The notes: a model not told the origin generated them from the sequence alone. Counted from the stretch's first letter, positions 30,540 to 39,960 are shown. The stretch: DNA of 64,000 bases from Caenispirillum salinarum_A (GCF_044803115.1 NZ_CP085224.1:2914001-2978000), one strand, 5' to 3'. Made by a program: numbers and translations.

Positions 30540-30986
30540 TCAATGCTGCTGCTTGAACTGCTGGTAGCGGTCGCCCATGGCCTGGGCGTCCTCGTCGCTC
30601 ATGGTCTTGCGCGCCTGGGGGAACATCTCGTCTTCCTCGTCGGAGATGTGGTGTTCCAGCGCGCTCTTCAATTTCTGGACCTTCTCCACGAAATCGTCGG
30701 AGGTCTTGTCCATCTTCTCCATCTCGGAGAGCATGGACTTGGCCTCGTCGTGCTCGTTCAGGGCGTCCTTGACCTCCTCCTTGGCCTCCTGGTCGTGCTT
30801 GGCCTCGCGGAAGTTGGGATAGAACACCTCTTCCTCGAACTTCGTGTGAAGCTCCAGGTCGTGCTTGACCTGGCTGAACAGCTTCTCGCGCGTCTTCTCG
30901 GCCCCGTCGGTGGTGTCGAGGATCTGCGTCAGCGCGTGCTTCACCTTCTCGTGGTCCTGGTGGAGCATGTCGTAGATGACAGGCAT
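30540..30986 (-). CDS. Hemerythrin HHE-domain protein
   Basis: A 148-residue all-helical protein with a hemerythrin-like di-iron site: MLHQDHEKVKHALTQILD (first His), HTKFEEEVFYPNF (His/Glu), NEHDEAKSMLSEM (His) and LEHHISDEEDEMFPQAR (His/Glu). It probably binds O2, NO or iron in the cytosol. The start at 30986 has GGAG 10 bases before it; the 30-codon extension is out of family. It lies between an oxygen-sensitive hydrogenase operon and the secretion genes; a protective role for the hydrogenase is only a guess from position. Confidence 0.88.
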   Translation of the reverse strand: MPVIYDMLHQDHEKVKHALTQILDTTDGAEKTREKLFSQVKHDLELHTKFEEEVFYPNFREAKHDQEAKEEVKDALNEHDEAKSMLSEMEKMDKTSDDFVEKVQKLKSALEHHISDEEDEMFPQARKTMSDEDAQAMGDRYQQFKQQH

Positions 30987-31103
30987 GTTCGTGGGCTCCG
31001 TTTCCGTTGATAGTGAATTCGGAGAACGGCCTCCCGCCCGCCCGGTTGCCCGTTTCAGCGGGCGCGCGCAACGCACGCCGCGCCCGCCACCGCGGGTAGC
31101 CGG

Positions 31104-32429
31104 TTACTCCTCGATCAGGGCCTTGTCGAGGGCCGACCGCAGGGGCTTCATCAGGTAGTCCAGCAGGGTGCGCTCGCCGGTCAGGATCATCACCTCGGCC
31201 GGCATGCCGGGCTTGAGCGCGTGGTTCGTCGCACCCTCCACGCGGCCGGACGGCACGCTGACGGTCACGTTGTAGAAGGCCATGCCCGTGCGCTCGTCCT
31301 GCTGGCTGTCGGCCGGAACCACGTCCACCGCGCCGGTCAGTAGCGGCAGGTTGCGGTCGTGCAGGCCGGGGAAGCGGATTTCCGTCTCCTGCCCCACGTG
31401 CACGCGCTCGATGTCCGTCGGCGGGACGCGGGCGGCAATCTGGAGGGTCTGGTCGTCGGGCACGATCTCCATGAGCGTCTGCCCCGGCTTGACCACTCCG
31501 CCGACCGTCTGCGCCGCCAGCCCCTGCACCACGCCGGCGCGCGGCGCGCGCACGTCGGTGCGGGCGAGCACGTCCTCCGCCGCCTGCAACTGGGCGGCGG
31601 CGTCGGCTACTTCCAGCCGGGCGTCGCGCAGGGCGGCGGCGGCTACCTCCCGAGCCGCGCGATGGACCTGCGCGAGCTTGAGTTCCGCCTCAGTCGCCGA
31701 GGCCTCGGCGCGGGCACGGTCGGCCTCGGCCTGGGCCTCCTGCCCTTCCAGGTGCGCCAGGCCGCGTTCCAGGGACCGCACGCGGGTGGCCGTCACGAGG
31801 CCTTTGCCGTGCAGGTCGCGGATGCCGGCCAGCTCTTCTTCCAGCAGCCGCTTTTCCTTGGCGCGCGCCACCGCGGTCGCGTCCAGCGCGGCGATCTCGC
31901 CGCGCACCTGGGCGAGGCGGCCGGCGGTCATCTCCGTCTCTCCCGCCAGCGCCTCGCGCGCCTCGGCGAAGGCGCGGCGCTCGGCCTCCAGCACGCCGGT
32001 CAGCACCGGGTCGGCCTCGGCCTGGGCGATCAGGTCTGGCGGAAAGGTCACTGCCGCCGCCGCCTCGCGCTGGGCCTCGAGCCGCGCGACGCGGGCGCGG
32101 GCGGCGTTGTGGCGGTCGGTCAGGCGCCGGACCGACGCCGACGCCTGGACCGGATCGATGCGGGCGAGCACCTGGCCTTCGGCCACCCGGTCGCCCTCGG
32201 CCACCAGCACGGCGGCAACCACGCCGCCCTCCATGTGCTGGACGGCCTTGCGACCGCCCTCCACGGCGATCACGCCCGGCGCCGCCACGGCCCCGGCAAG
32301 CGGCGCCGTGGCGGCCCATCCGCCGAAGCCACCGAAGGACAGGCCGACGATCACCAGCCCGGCGATCACCGGACCGCGGATGGAGGCGACGGGGTCCTGC
32401 ATCTCTGGCATCTCGGGATGGTGCGTCAT
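31104..32429 (-). CDS. Type I secretion periplasmic adaptor (HlyD/PrtE family)
   Basis: A 441-residue membrane-fusion protein. A single N-terminal membrane helix (about residues 20-42, GPVIAGLVIVGLSFGGFGGW) is followed by the biotinyl-lipoyl-like half (PGVIAVEGGRKAVQHMEGGVV and GDRVAEGQVLARID), a long coiled-coil hairpin (about 110-260) and the beta-barrel end with LKPGMPAEVMI. GRKAVQHMEGGVV is typical of PrtE/HasE/LipC adaptors. The start at 32429 has GGAG 8 bases upstream and directly follows the exporter stop. The outer-membrane TolC partner is not in the window. Confidence 0.93.
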   Translation of the reverse strand: MTHHPEMPEMQDPVASIRGPVIAGLVIVGLSFGGFGGWAATAPLAGAVAAPGVIAVEGGRKAVQHMEGGVVAAVLVAEGDRVAEGQVLARIDPVQASASVRRLTDRHNAARARVARLEAQREAAAAVTFPPDLIAQAEADPVLTGVLEAERRAFAEAREALAGETEMTAGRLAQVRGEIAALDATAVARAKEKRLLEEELAGIRDLHGKGLVTATRVRSLERGLAHLEGQEAQAEADRARAEASATEAELKLAQVHRAAREVAAAALRDARLEVADAAAQLQAAEDVLARTDVRAPRAGVVQGLAAQTVGGVVKPGQTLMEIVPDDQTLQIAARVPPTDIERVHVGQETEIRFPGLHDRNLPLLTGAVDVVPADSQQDERTGMAFYNVTVSVPSGRVEGATNHALKPGMPAEVMILTGERTLLDYLMKPLRSALDKALIEE

Positions 32430-32430
32430 G

Positions 32431-34131
32431 TCAGGCACTCCGGGGGAACTGTGCAACACCGGCGGGCGCGCGGGGACGGCCGGTCAGGCGACCGAGTACT
32501 TCGTCGCGGGCGCCGACCACCTCCAGCAGGCCCTCGCGCAGGACGGCGATGCGGTCGCAGGCCGACAGCAGCGCAGCGCGATGGGCGACGACGATCACGG
32601 TGCGGCCCTCGGCCCGCAGGATTTCCAGGGCGCCGATCAGCGACGACTCGCCCTCGGCATCCAGCCCGGCGTTGGGCTCGTCCAGCACAATCAGGGCCGG
32701 GTCTCCGAACAGGGCGCGGGCGAGGCCGATGCGCTGGCGCTGACCGCCGGAAAGGGCGCGTCCGCTTTCACCGACCGGCGTGTCATAGCCGGCGGGCAGG
32801 CGCTGGATCATGTCGTGCGCGCCGGCCTTCTTGGCGGCGGCAATCACGGCGTCGCGGTCCACCGCACCCATGCGGGCGATGTTCTGCGCCACCGTACCCT
32901 CGAAAAGCGCCACCTCCTGCGGCAGGTATCCGATGTGACGGCCCAGGTCGTCGCGCGGCCAGGCCGCGACATCGAAACCATCCAGCCGCACGGTACCCGC
33001 CGCCGCCGGCCACAGGCCCAGCAGCACGCGGACCAGGCTGGTCTTGCCGGCGCCCGAGCCGCCGACGACACCCAGGATTTCCCCCGGCTCGACACGGAAG
33101 GCAATGCGCCGCAGCGTCGGACGGTCGGCACCGGGCGCGGCGACGGTCAGGCCGGACACCTCCAGCCGGCCCTCCGGCGCGGGCGGCACCAGGCGGTCGC
33201 CCGCGCCGACGCCGACGCCGGCCAGCGCATTCTTCAGCCGGCCGAGCGCAGTGCGGCCGCCGGCCAGGGTGCGCCAATGCGCCACCACGCCCTCCACCGG
33301 CGCGAGCGCGCGACCCATGAGGACGGACGCGGCGATCATCATGCCTGCGGAAATCTGGCCGTCGATGACCAGGACGGCGCCGGTGCCCAGCAGCACCACC
33401 TGCGTCGCGAACCGGGCCGACTTGGACGCCGCCAGGATCAGGCCGGACCGGCCCGACGCCGCCGCCTGCCCCGCCAGCGCCCGCCGGCCCGAAGCCTGCC
33501 ACCGCTCCCGCAGCGCCGCCCCCATGCCCAGCGCTTGCACGGCCTCGGCATGGCGGCGGGCCTCGCCGGCAATCTTCCACGCCTCCGCCGAGGCCTCCGC
33601 CGCCTGGGCGGACGCATTGCGGGAGAGCCGTGCGTTCAGCAGCGCCAGCGCCACGATCACAACCGCTCCACCGGTGGCGACCAGACCGATCCACGGGTGC
33701 ATGAGGTAGGCGAGCGCCAGGAAGACCGGCACCCACGGTGCGTCGAACAGGGCGATCATGCCCGGCCCGGTGACGGCCTCGCGGAAGGACGCCAGGTCGC
33801 GCAGCGGCTCGGCGCCCTGCCCGCCGCGCCAAGCGGCGTCGAACAGGGGCCGGCGCAGGGCCAGTTCCAGCCGCGTGCCCAGCCGCACCAGAATGCGCGA
33901 GCGCACCGCGTCCATCGCCGCCAGCACCACCAGCGCGCCGATTGCGATCAGCGTGATGGCGGACAGGGTGGGCAGCGAGCGGCTCGCCAGCACCCGGTCG
34001 TAGACCTGCAGCATGTAGAGGCTGGGCACCAACAGGAGCACGTTGGCGAAGATGCTGAAGCCCGCCGCCGCGACGAACCCGCCGCGCAACGAGGCCAGGG
34101 CCTTGCCGAGAAGGGTGTCTTTGGTCGTCAT
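32431..34131 (-). CDS. Type I secretion ABC exporter (PrtD/HasD family)
   Basis: A 566-residue fused membrane-ATPase half-transporter. The membrane domain covers about residues 15-300, starting with FVAAAGFSIFANVLLLVPSLYMLQVYDRVLASRS, which is diagnostic for the PrtD type. There is no C39 peptidase-like N-terminal domain. The ATPase has Walker A GGSGAGKTSL, signature LSGGQRQRIGLARALFG and Walker B LIVLDEPNAGLD. The start is set at MTTKDTLLGKAL, where the family begins. It lies between its probable cargo gene (34227-37412) and the adaptor gene. Confidence 0.93.
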   Translation of the reverse strand: MTTKDTLLGKALASLRGGFVAAAGFSIFANVLLLVPSLYMLQVYDRVLASRSLPTLSAITLIAIGALVVLAAMDAVRSRILVRLGTRLELALRRPLFDAAWRGGQGAEPLRDLASFREAVTGPGMIALFDAPWVPVFLALAYLMHPWIGLVATGGAVVIVALALLNARLSRNASAQAAEASAEAWKIAGEARRHAEAVQALGMGAALRERWQASGRRALAGQAAASGRSGLILAASKSARFATQVVLLGTGAVLVIDGQISAGMMIAASVLMGRALAPVEGVVAHWRTLAGGRTALGRLKNALAGVGVGAGDRLVPPAPEGRLEVSGLTVAAPGADRPTLRRIAFRVEPGEILGVVGGSGAGKTSLVRVLLGLWPAAAGTVRLDGFDVAAWPRDDLGRHIGYLPQEVALFEGTVAQNIARMGAVDRDAVIAAAKKAGAHDMIQRLPAGYDTPVGESGRALSGGQRQRIGLARALFGDPALIVLDEPNAGLDAEGESSLIGALEILRAEGRTVIVVAHRAALLSACDRIAVLREGLLEVVGARDEVLGRLTGRPRAPAGVAQFPRSA

Positions 34132-34226
34132 CACGTGGCGGTCACCCGATCGGAGGGGTTGGAAGAAAGGCTTCCCCGCCGGCCGGCGGTCCACGGCGGG
34201 GAGGCCTTGGGAGAGACGGCTGGCTG

Positions 34227-37200
34227 CTAGAGGAGGAAGTCGCCGCCGTCCAGTGAGGCGTTGCGCACCTCGATCGCCATGTCGACGACGCCGTCGCCGT
34301 CGACGTCGGCCTGCACAAGGTCGCCCTCGCGGCGCAATTCGCCCGCGACGCCGCTGAACCCGCCGTCGCCGGTCCAGGTGAAGGCTTGGTCGCCCTCGGT
34401 CAGCGCATCGGCGTCGACGGTCGACAAATCGATGCGATCGCCGTCGCTCTTGCGGAAATCGACGATCACGTCGGGCGCGTCGGCGCGGCTGTCGAGCAGA
34501 CCGCCGAAGTGGAAGACATCCGCCCCGGCGCCGCCCTCCATGGCATCACGGCCCAGGCCTCCCGACAGCACGTTGTCGGCCGCATTGCCGACCAATACGT
34601 TGGCCTGCATGTTGCCGGTCAGCGACAGCGATCCCGAGCCGATGGCGCGCAGCACCTCCACGCCCGCTTCCAGACCGCGAGAGACGGTGGTGTCGATGAT
34701 GTCGCGGCCCTGCCCGGCCCACTCGACCACCCGGTCGGCGCTGCTGTCGACGCGGTAGATGTCGTCGCCCAGGCCGCCGGCGAAGGTGTCCGCGCCGCCG
34801 CGCCCGTCAATGACGTCGTCCCCGCTTGTGCCGTTCAGCGTCTCGTCGGCCGAGGTGCCCTTCATGGTCGGGTCGGGAAGGCCGATGCCGGCCAGGCCCA
34901 GGTCCGCATGGCCATCCACCGAGACAACCTTGGGCAGCGGCCGGGCGTCGTCGTAGACCTTGTACTTGACGCTCCAGCTCTCGCCCGGCCCCAGGTTGAT
35001 GGGGCCGCTGTCGTCATGGATGGTGTAGCGGCCGTTGCCGTGATCGGTCAGCACGGCGCTGTAGATGGTGTCGATCACCGCCGGCAGGTCGAAGGTGACC
35101 GCGGCGTCGTCCACCGGCACGTCGGACGTGTTGGTGATGGTCACTTCGGTCACGTATCCGGTCGACCATGAACTGGTGATCTCGCTGGTGACCTGGGTCA
35201 AGGTGTTGGGGTCCAGACCGCCGGTCTCGTCCGCGACGGCCGGCGTGCCGGGGTCGGGCAGCGCGGCGCCGGCCTCCACGGCCATGCCGTTCACCGTCAG
35301 GGCCGCGGGCTCGTGGCTGACGTCGTCATAAGCCTTGAAGCAGAAGCGCATGGTCGCGCCCGGCTCCAGGGGCTCGACCAGCTCTCCGGCGATGGTGTAG
35401 GTGTCGCCCGACCGGGACACCAGCCGCGCACCGTAGAGCGTGTCGATGGCGACCGGCAGGCGGAAGCTCACCTGCGGATCGGCCAGGGGCTCGTCACCGT
35501 GGTTGGTGATCTCCACCGCCATGACGTAACCCGCCGACCAGCGGCTTTCCGTCAGGGTGGTGGCCGTCAGCTGCGGCTGGGTCGCGGGCGTGCTGCCGGG
35601 AAAGTAGACGTCTTCCTGCGGCACGATCTCGTCCGGCGTCGGCCGCGCGGTGGGCACGCCGGGCGTCGCCTGGAGGGTCTTCAGGTCGAGCGTCGTGCCG
35701 TCGGCGAAGACGGCCTTTTCCACGTCCACCAGGATGTCGTCGCTGGCATAGCCGTCGATCAGCACCCGGCCCTGCCCGTCGTAGGACACCACGTAGTCCG
35801 AAAAGGCCCGTTCATAGCGCGCGGTGTCGACACCGTCGCCGCCCAGCAGCAGGTCATCGCCGCGCCCGCCCTCCAGGATGTCGTCGCCGGCTCCGCCGCG
35901 CAGGGTGTCATGGCCGTGGCGGCCGTTGAGGTAGACGCCCGTGTCGACGCCCTGGATGTCGTCGTCCCGGCGCGAACCGATGACATAGTCGAACAGCACC
36001 TGGTTGGCGGTCCTGTCGGTGGGCGCACCGAAGGTTTCGCCGTCATTCCACCAGACGGTGGTGGAGATGTCGTCGGCCGCGGCTTCGCGCAGGGACTTCT
36101 CCACATGCACCACGTTGCCGGTGTCGCGGCCGCCGTGGAAATTGACGTCGCGGTCGGTGTAGTCGACGTGGATCTTGTTGTTCACCGATGACGCCCAACT
36201 GGCGAACACGACGCCATGGCGCATGTCGCCGTCCTGCAGCTTGGTGAAGACGCCATCATAGCTCTCGCGCAGTTCGTAGGCGTAGCCGTTGCCGTTGTCG
36301 CCCTTGTTGAAGGCGCCGCGCGCCGTAAGCCGGTCGGCGACCATGTCCATGCTGCGGGTGAACTCGAAGGCGACCGAGGGGCCGTCGTAGACCCCGACGT
36401 CGGCCACCCGGGCGCCCACGGTGCCCTCTAACTCGATGGCGCGGTAGCGGTCGAGGTGGGTGTGGACGTTCTCGAACAGGGTGTAGTCGGGCGTGCCCAA
36501 CTGGAAGCGGACGTCGAAGCCCTGCAGCGCCACGCCGGACAGGGTGTCCATGCGCTCCACCTTGCCGAGCGATGCCTCCATGGCGAAATGCACGCCGCGG
36601 TCCAGGGTGACGGTGCCGCCGTCGATGGCAACCACCTTCGCCATGCTGGTGCGCAGCGGCACGTCGTTCATGCGCCAGTCCCAGTCCTCGATCTGATTGA
36701 GGAACTCGGTGTCGTTGTCCTGCCACAGGCGTACCGTATCGCCGACCCACAGGCCGTAGTCCTCGGTCAAGGTGATGGTGGTCTGGCCCTTGACGACATC
36801 CGCGTGCAGGCCGCCCGCATGTACGGTCTTGGTGCCGGCGACGTGGATGCCGGGGCCGTCGTCCAGGGCCGCGTCGGTGAAGACGATGGTGGTCCTGCCG
36901 CTGCCCGCGCCTTCAAGCGTCACGTCGCTGCGCGTGATGGTCAACTGGGCGTCCAGGGTGAAGGTTCCGGCCTCAAGCCGCACCACGCCGCCCTCGGGCG
37001 CCTTGTCGAGCAGCGCCTGGATCTCGGCCGCCGAAGTCCCGGCCGCCACCACCGCGACACCGTCGACGAAAGCATCCGGCGTCTCGTCGGGGCGCGGGGC
37101 CATCTCTGCCAGTTCGCCGTTGACGGTGAAGTTGGCCGGCTCGATGCCATCGCGCGTGGTCAGCACCTTCATCTTGAAGGTGATGGTCTCGCCGGGGCGC

Positions 37201-37412
37201 AGGTCGTTCTTCTCGTCGTCGTCCATGACGACCCAGGCATCGCCGCTGTGATCGGTGACGACACCATTCCACACCGTGTCCACCTCGGCGGGCAGGGTGA
37301 AGCCGACCTTGTAGTCTTGGATCGTGGTGTTTCCCGTGTTGGCGACGGACACCTCGATGACGTAGCCGCCATTCCACTCGCTAGTGATGATGTAATCAAT
37401 CAGTGCGGTCAT
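34227..37412 (-). CDS. Secreted RTX protein with three CBM2-like modules and a beta-helix domain
   Basis: A 1061-residue protein with no N-terminal signal peptide, likely exported by the adjacent type I system. Order: CBM2-like module 1-100 (EWNGGYVIEVSVANTG to FTVNG); pectate-lyase-like beta-helix region about 125-470 (GGVVRLEAGTFTLDAQLTIT, then VTLEGAGSGRTTIVF); RTX block about 497-530 (GGAGDDILEGGRGDDLLLGG); CBM2-like modules about 613-710 and 738-835; RTX block about 850-965; and a serralysin-type C-terminus (DVIVDFRKSDGDRIDLS). The layout recalls Azotobacter AlgE epimerases and RTX polysaccharide lyases, but I cannot assign lyase, epimerase or hydrolase activity. AAGAAGGG precedes the start. 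The neighbouring alginate-like operon suggests the polymer as substrate or anchor. Confidence 0.85.
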   Translation of the reverse strand: MTALIDYIITSEWNGGYVIEVSVANTGNTTIQDYKVGFTLPAEVDTVWNGVVTDHSGDAWVVMDDDEKNDLRPGETITFKMKVLTTRDGIEPANFTVNGELAEMAPRPDETPDAFVDGVAVVAAGTSAAEIQALLDKAPEGGVVRLEAGTFTLDAQLTITRSDVTLEGAGSGRTTIVFTDAALDDGPGIHVAGTKTVHAGGLHADVVKGQTTITLTEDYGLWVGDTVRLWQDNDTEFLNQIEDWDWRMNDVPLRTSMAKVVAIDGGTVTLDRGVHFAMEASLGKVERMDTLSGVALQGFDVRFQLGTPDYTLFENVHTHLDRYRAIELEGTVGARVADVGVYDGPSVAFEFTRSMDMVADRLTARGAFNKGDNGNGYAYELRESYDGVFTKLQDGDMRHGVVFASWASSVNNKIHVDYTDRDVNFHGGRDTGNVVHVEKSLREAAADDISTTVWWNDGETFGAPTDRTANQVLFDYVIGSRRDDDIQGVDTGVYLNGRHGHDTLRGGAGDDILEGGRGDDLLLGGDGVDTARYERAFSDYVVSYDGQGRVLIDGYASDDILVDVEKAVFADGTTLDLKTLQATPGVPTARPTPDEIVPQEDVYFPGSTPATQPQLTATTLTESRWSAGYVMAVEITNHGDEPLADPQVSFRLPVAIDTLYGARLVSRSGDTYTIAGELVEPLEPGATMRFCFKAYDDVSHEPAALTVNGMAVEAGAALPDPGTPAVADETGGLDPNTLTQVTSEITSSWSTGYVTEVTITNTSDVPVDDAAVTFDLPAVIDTIYSAVLTDHGNGRYTIHDDSGPINLGPGESWSVKYKVYDDARPLPKVVSVDGHADLGLAGIGLPDPTMKGTSADETLNGTSGDDVIDGRGGADTFAGGLGDDIYRVDSSADRVVEWAGQGRDIIDTTVSRGLEAGVEVLRAIGSGSLSLTGNMQANVLVGNAADNVLSGGLGRDAMEGGAGADVFHFGGLLDSRADAPDVIVDFRKSDGDRIDLSTVDADALTEGDQAFTWTGDGGFSGVAGELRREGDLVQADVDGDGVVDMAIEVRNASLDGGDFLL

Positions 37413-37962
37413 GATGCGCCCTTCTTTCCCCTGCGTTTGGACAGCACCTTCGACCTACCACCTATATCTTAAGGAATAATTTAATGGGTCCTAAGTCATA
37501 GACCTTAGGTCGCAAAGGGTTGTTCTCTTTGCATACCTGGAATGTTTCGGGAAGTCCAAAACAAGTCCCGACGCTTGCTGCGACAGTTCTGGCTCGACCG
37601 ATATGCGGCCCAAGGCGGCGCAATCCCCAGCGCTTCCCCTTTCGCAGAAATAACTTTGAGTAGCGGATACATCATTCGACCGCACGCACCGGTGTTGTGC
37701 AGCGCACACATCAAGTCGATCTGTCCAATTATTGTCACAGGTGGAGACGAAACCCTCCGTTCGATCCCCGCATTGGGTCCGGTAACGAAGCGGGCACCAG
37801 CCGCATGCGGCAGAAGGCCGCCTTTCGCGCCGCCCGCGCACAACGTCAACCGCACGAGGAAACGCCGCCGCCGTCGCCTCTATCCTGCCCCGGATTTTCC
37901 CGGACGCGCAGGGGCGACCGGACTGGTACGGCCCACCCCGTGCGACGAGGGATCAGAACCGC
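37413..37962. other. Divergent promoter region between the RTX gene and the polysaccharide operon
   Basis: 550 bases without a credible gene. A 147-codon frame at 37542-37985 has no ribosome site and no family features. The part nearest the RTX gene (about 37455-37515) is markedly AT-rich for this genome. It contains CCTAAG (37490-37495) facing CTTAGG (37504-37509), and an overlapping odd palindrome GACCTTAGGTC (37501-37511). These are candidate regulator sites. The polysaccharide operon start at 37963 has GAGGGA about 10 bases upstream. No clear -35/-10 pair was identified. Confidence 0.5.
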
Positions 37963-39960
37963 ATGTCGGACCGACCGAGCCCTGATGCCCGTGTGACACG
38001 GGCATCCTGGACGACGGAGTTGACGACCTTCCTGCTGATGGCGGCCCTGGTGATCCTGCTGGTCACCAACCTGCCGCCGGAAGTGTTCTCGCCCGCCAGC
38101 CAGAGCTTCATCCTCGCCATCGGCGTCATCGGCGTGTGGCGGTATTCGTGGTGGTTCGTCCAGGCCATCCGGTCGGCCTGGTTCAATCGCCGGATCTTTC
38201 CCCGCCTGCGCGCCCAGGCCGACGCCGTCGGCGCGGTGGAGAAGCCCGACGCCATCTACGTGCTGTGCACCTCGTTCCGCATCGAGCCGGAGGTGAGCTT
38301 CGCGGTGTATGACGCCCTGGTGCGCGAAGCCAGGGACTACGGCGTGCCCACCGTCATCTTCGCCGCGATCTCCGACCGCAGCGACATCGATGTGCTCGAC
38401 CACGTGATGGAGGAGCACGGCTACCCCGCCAACATCGAGATGTCGTACATGTTCCAGAAGGGCGACGGCAAACGCTCGGCCATGGCGGAGGTTCTGCGGG
38501 CCATCTCGCGCCGCATGCCCAGCCACCGCAGCCTGGCGGTGCTGATGGACGGCGACGTGCGGATCGAGGAAGGCACCTTCGCCCGCACCATGCCCTTCTT
38601 CCTCAACGACGACGGACTGGGTGCGCTGACCACCAACAACAGCGCCATCGTCGACGGCGACGACCTGACCAAGGAATGGTACGACCTGCGCTATGCGCAG
38701 CGGCATCTGGTCATGTCGTCCATGTCCGTGTCGGAGCGCCTGCTGGTGCTGACCGGCCGCTACAGCCTCTTCCGCGCCGAGCTGGCCGCCGCCCCAGGCT
38801 TCATCGACCTGGTCGCCAACGACCACATCGAGCACTGGCGCTTCGGCAAGTTCAAATTCCTGTCGGGCGACGACAAGTCCACCTGGTACTGGCTGCTGAA
38901 GAACGGCTGGCGGATGCTCTATGTGCCGGACGTCTACGTCTCCGGATTCGAGGAACTGCCCGAGCGTGACCGCTTCTTCAAGTCCACCATGGACCTGATG
39001 CGCCGCTGGTACGGCAACATGCTGCGCACCAGTGGGCGGGCCATCGCACTCGGCCCGCGCCCCATGGGCCTGTTCACCTGGTGGAGCCTGATCGACCAGC
39101 GGCTGTCCATGTGGACCACCATGATCGGGCCCACCGTCGCCATCATGCTGACCCTGTTCGTGCGGCCGTCGTTCATCTTCGCCTACCTGCTGTGGATCCT
39201 GTTCACCCGCAGCGTTGCGACGCTGATCCTGGCCGCGCAGCGCGGACGGCTGAGCCTGCTGTGGGTGCCGCTGCTCTACTACAACCAGATCGTGGGCGCC
39301 GGGTTGAAGACCTACGTCAGCTTCCGCTTCAACCGCCAGAAGTGGTCGCGCCAGGGCATTTCCGCCGGCGAGCCGAACGACCTGAGGAAGGCCCGCCGCC
39401 AGCGCCGCATGGGGCACGTGATGCACGGCGTCACCCTGGGCAGCCTGCTCATGATCCTGGCGGTCGCCACCGGCGTGATGCTGCCGCCCGACCGGATGTC
39501 GCTGTCCACCATGGACGAGTCCTTTGCCAACCTTCGCGCGACACCTGCCGAGGGCGCCGCGGACGAGCCTCGGGGCGACAGCTACTGGGTCGCGCGCGCC
39601 ATGGCCGACGCCCCGCAGGGCGGCGAGGTCCGCCTGCCGCCCGGCCGCCTGATCCTGGACCGCACCCTTCCCGAGCACCTGGGGGCGCTGGGCAAGCTGC
39701 GGGCCGCGCGCCTGGAGGGTTCGGACGAGCGCGGCGGAACGACGCTGCTTGTCTCTGCCGGCCTCGCTCCGGCCATCAGCGGCGCCGACGGGCGGCAACT
39801 CGAGCCGGGCGGGCGGCTCGCCTGCACCAGTGCCGCGCCCTGCACGCTGCGGCTCGACCGCCCGGTGCGGCTGACGGACCTGACCGTTGCCCTGCGCTCC
39901 GAGCCGACGCGCACGGCGGCCGCCGACGCCAAGCCCGGAGGCGATGCGCCGGAGCTTTGA
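37963..39960 (+). CDS. alg8: Alg8-like polysaccharide synthase with C-terminal extension
   Basis: A 665-residue membrane GT2 glycosyltransferase. Residues 35-465 align closely, by memory, with Pseudomonas Alg8, the alginate polymerase: FILAIGVIGVWRYSW (49-63), the catalytic VLMDGDV (D196, D198), LRYAQRH, SGDDKSTWYW (301-310), RRWYGNMLR and LLYYNQIVGA. About seven membrane segments. Alg8 is about 494 residues; this one adds a last membrane helix (about 490-508) and a 150-residue C-terminal part likely on the periplasmic side. That part has GGEVRLPPGRLILDRTL (553-569), resembling the first turns of pectate-lyase-type beta-helices. First gene of the operon. The sugar polymerised may not be mannuronate, because the operon's dehydrogenase is Ugd-like. 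Confidence 0.88.
   Translation: MSDRPSPDARVTRASWTTELTTFLLMAALVILLVTNLPPEVFSPASQSFILAIGVIGVWRYSWWFVQAIRSAWFNRRIFPRLRAQADAVGAVEKPDAIYVLCTSFRIEPEVSFAVYDALVREARDYGVPTVIFAAISDRSDIDVLDHVMEEHGYPANIEMSYMFQKGDGKRSAMAEVLRAISRRMPSHRSLAVLMDGDVRIEEGTFARTMPFFLNDDGLGALTTNNSAIVDGDDLTKEWYDLRYAQRHLVMSSMSVSERLLVLTGRYSLFRAELAAAPGFIDLVANDHIEHWRFGKFKFLSGDDKSTWYWLLKNGWRMLYVPDVYVSGFEELPERDRFFKSTMDLMRRWYGNMLRTSGRAIALGPRPMGLFTWWSLIDQRLSMWTTMIGPTVAIMLTLFVRPSFIFAYLLWILFTRSVATLILAAQRGRLSLLWVPLLYYNQIVGAGLKTYVSFRFNRQKWSRQGISAGEPNDLRKARRQRRMGHVMHGVTLGSLLMILAVATGVMLPPDRMSLSTMDESFANLRATPAEGAADEPRGDSYWVARAMADAPQGGEVRLPPGRLILDRTLPEHLGALGKLRAARLEGSDERGGTTLLVSAGLAPAISGADGRQLEPGGRLACTSAAPCTLRLDRPVRLTDLTVALRSEPTRTAAADAKPGGDAPEL

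Noticed and set aside
31282..34230. 982-codon plus-strand open frame opposite the type I secretion genes
   Set aside because: The ABC exporter and adaptor on the minus strand have full motifs; this frame is Arg/Ser/Ala-rich noise.
37542..37985. 147-codon frame in the gap before the Alg8-like gene
   Set aside because: No ribosome site, no recognisable domain, Arg/Pro-rich end overlapping the synthase start.
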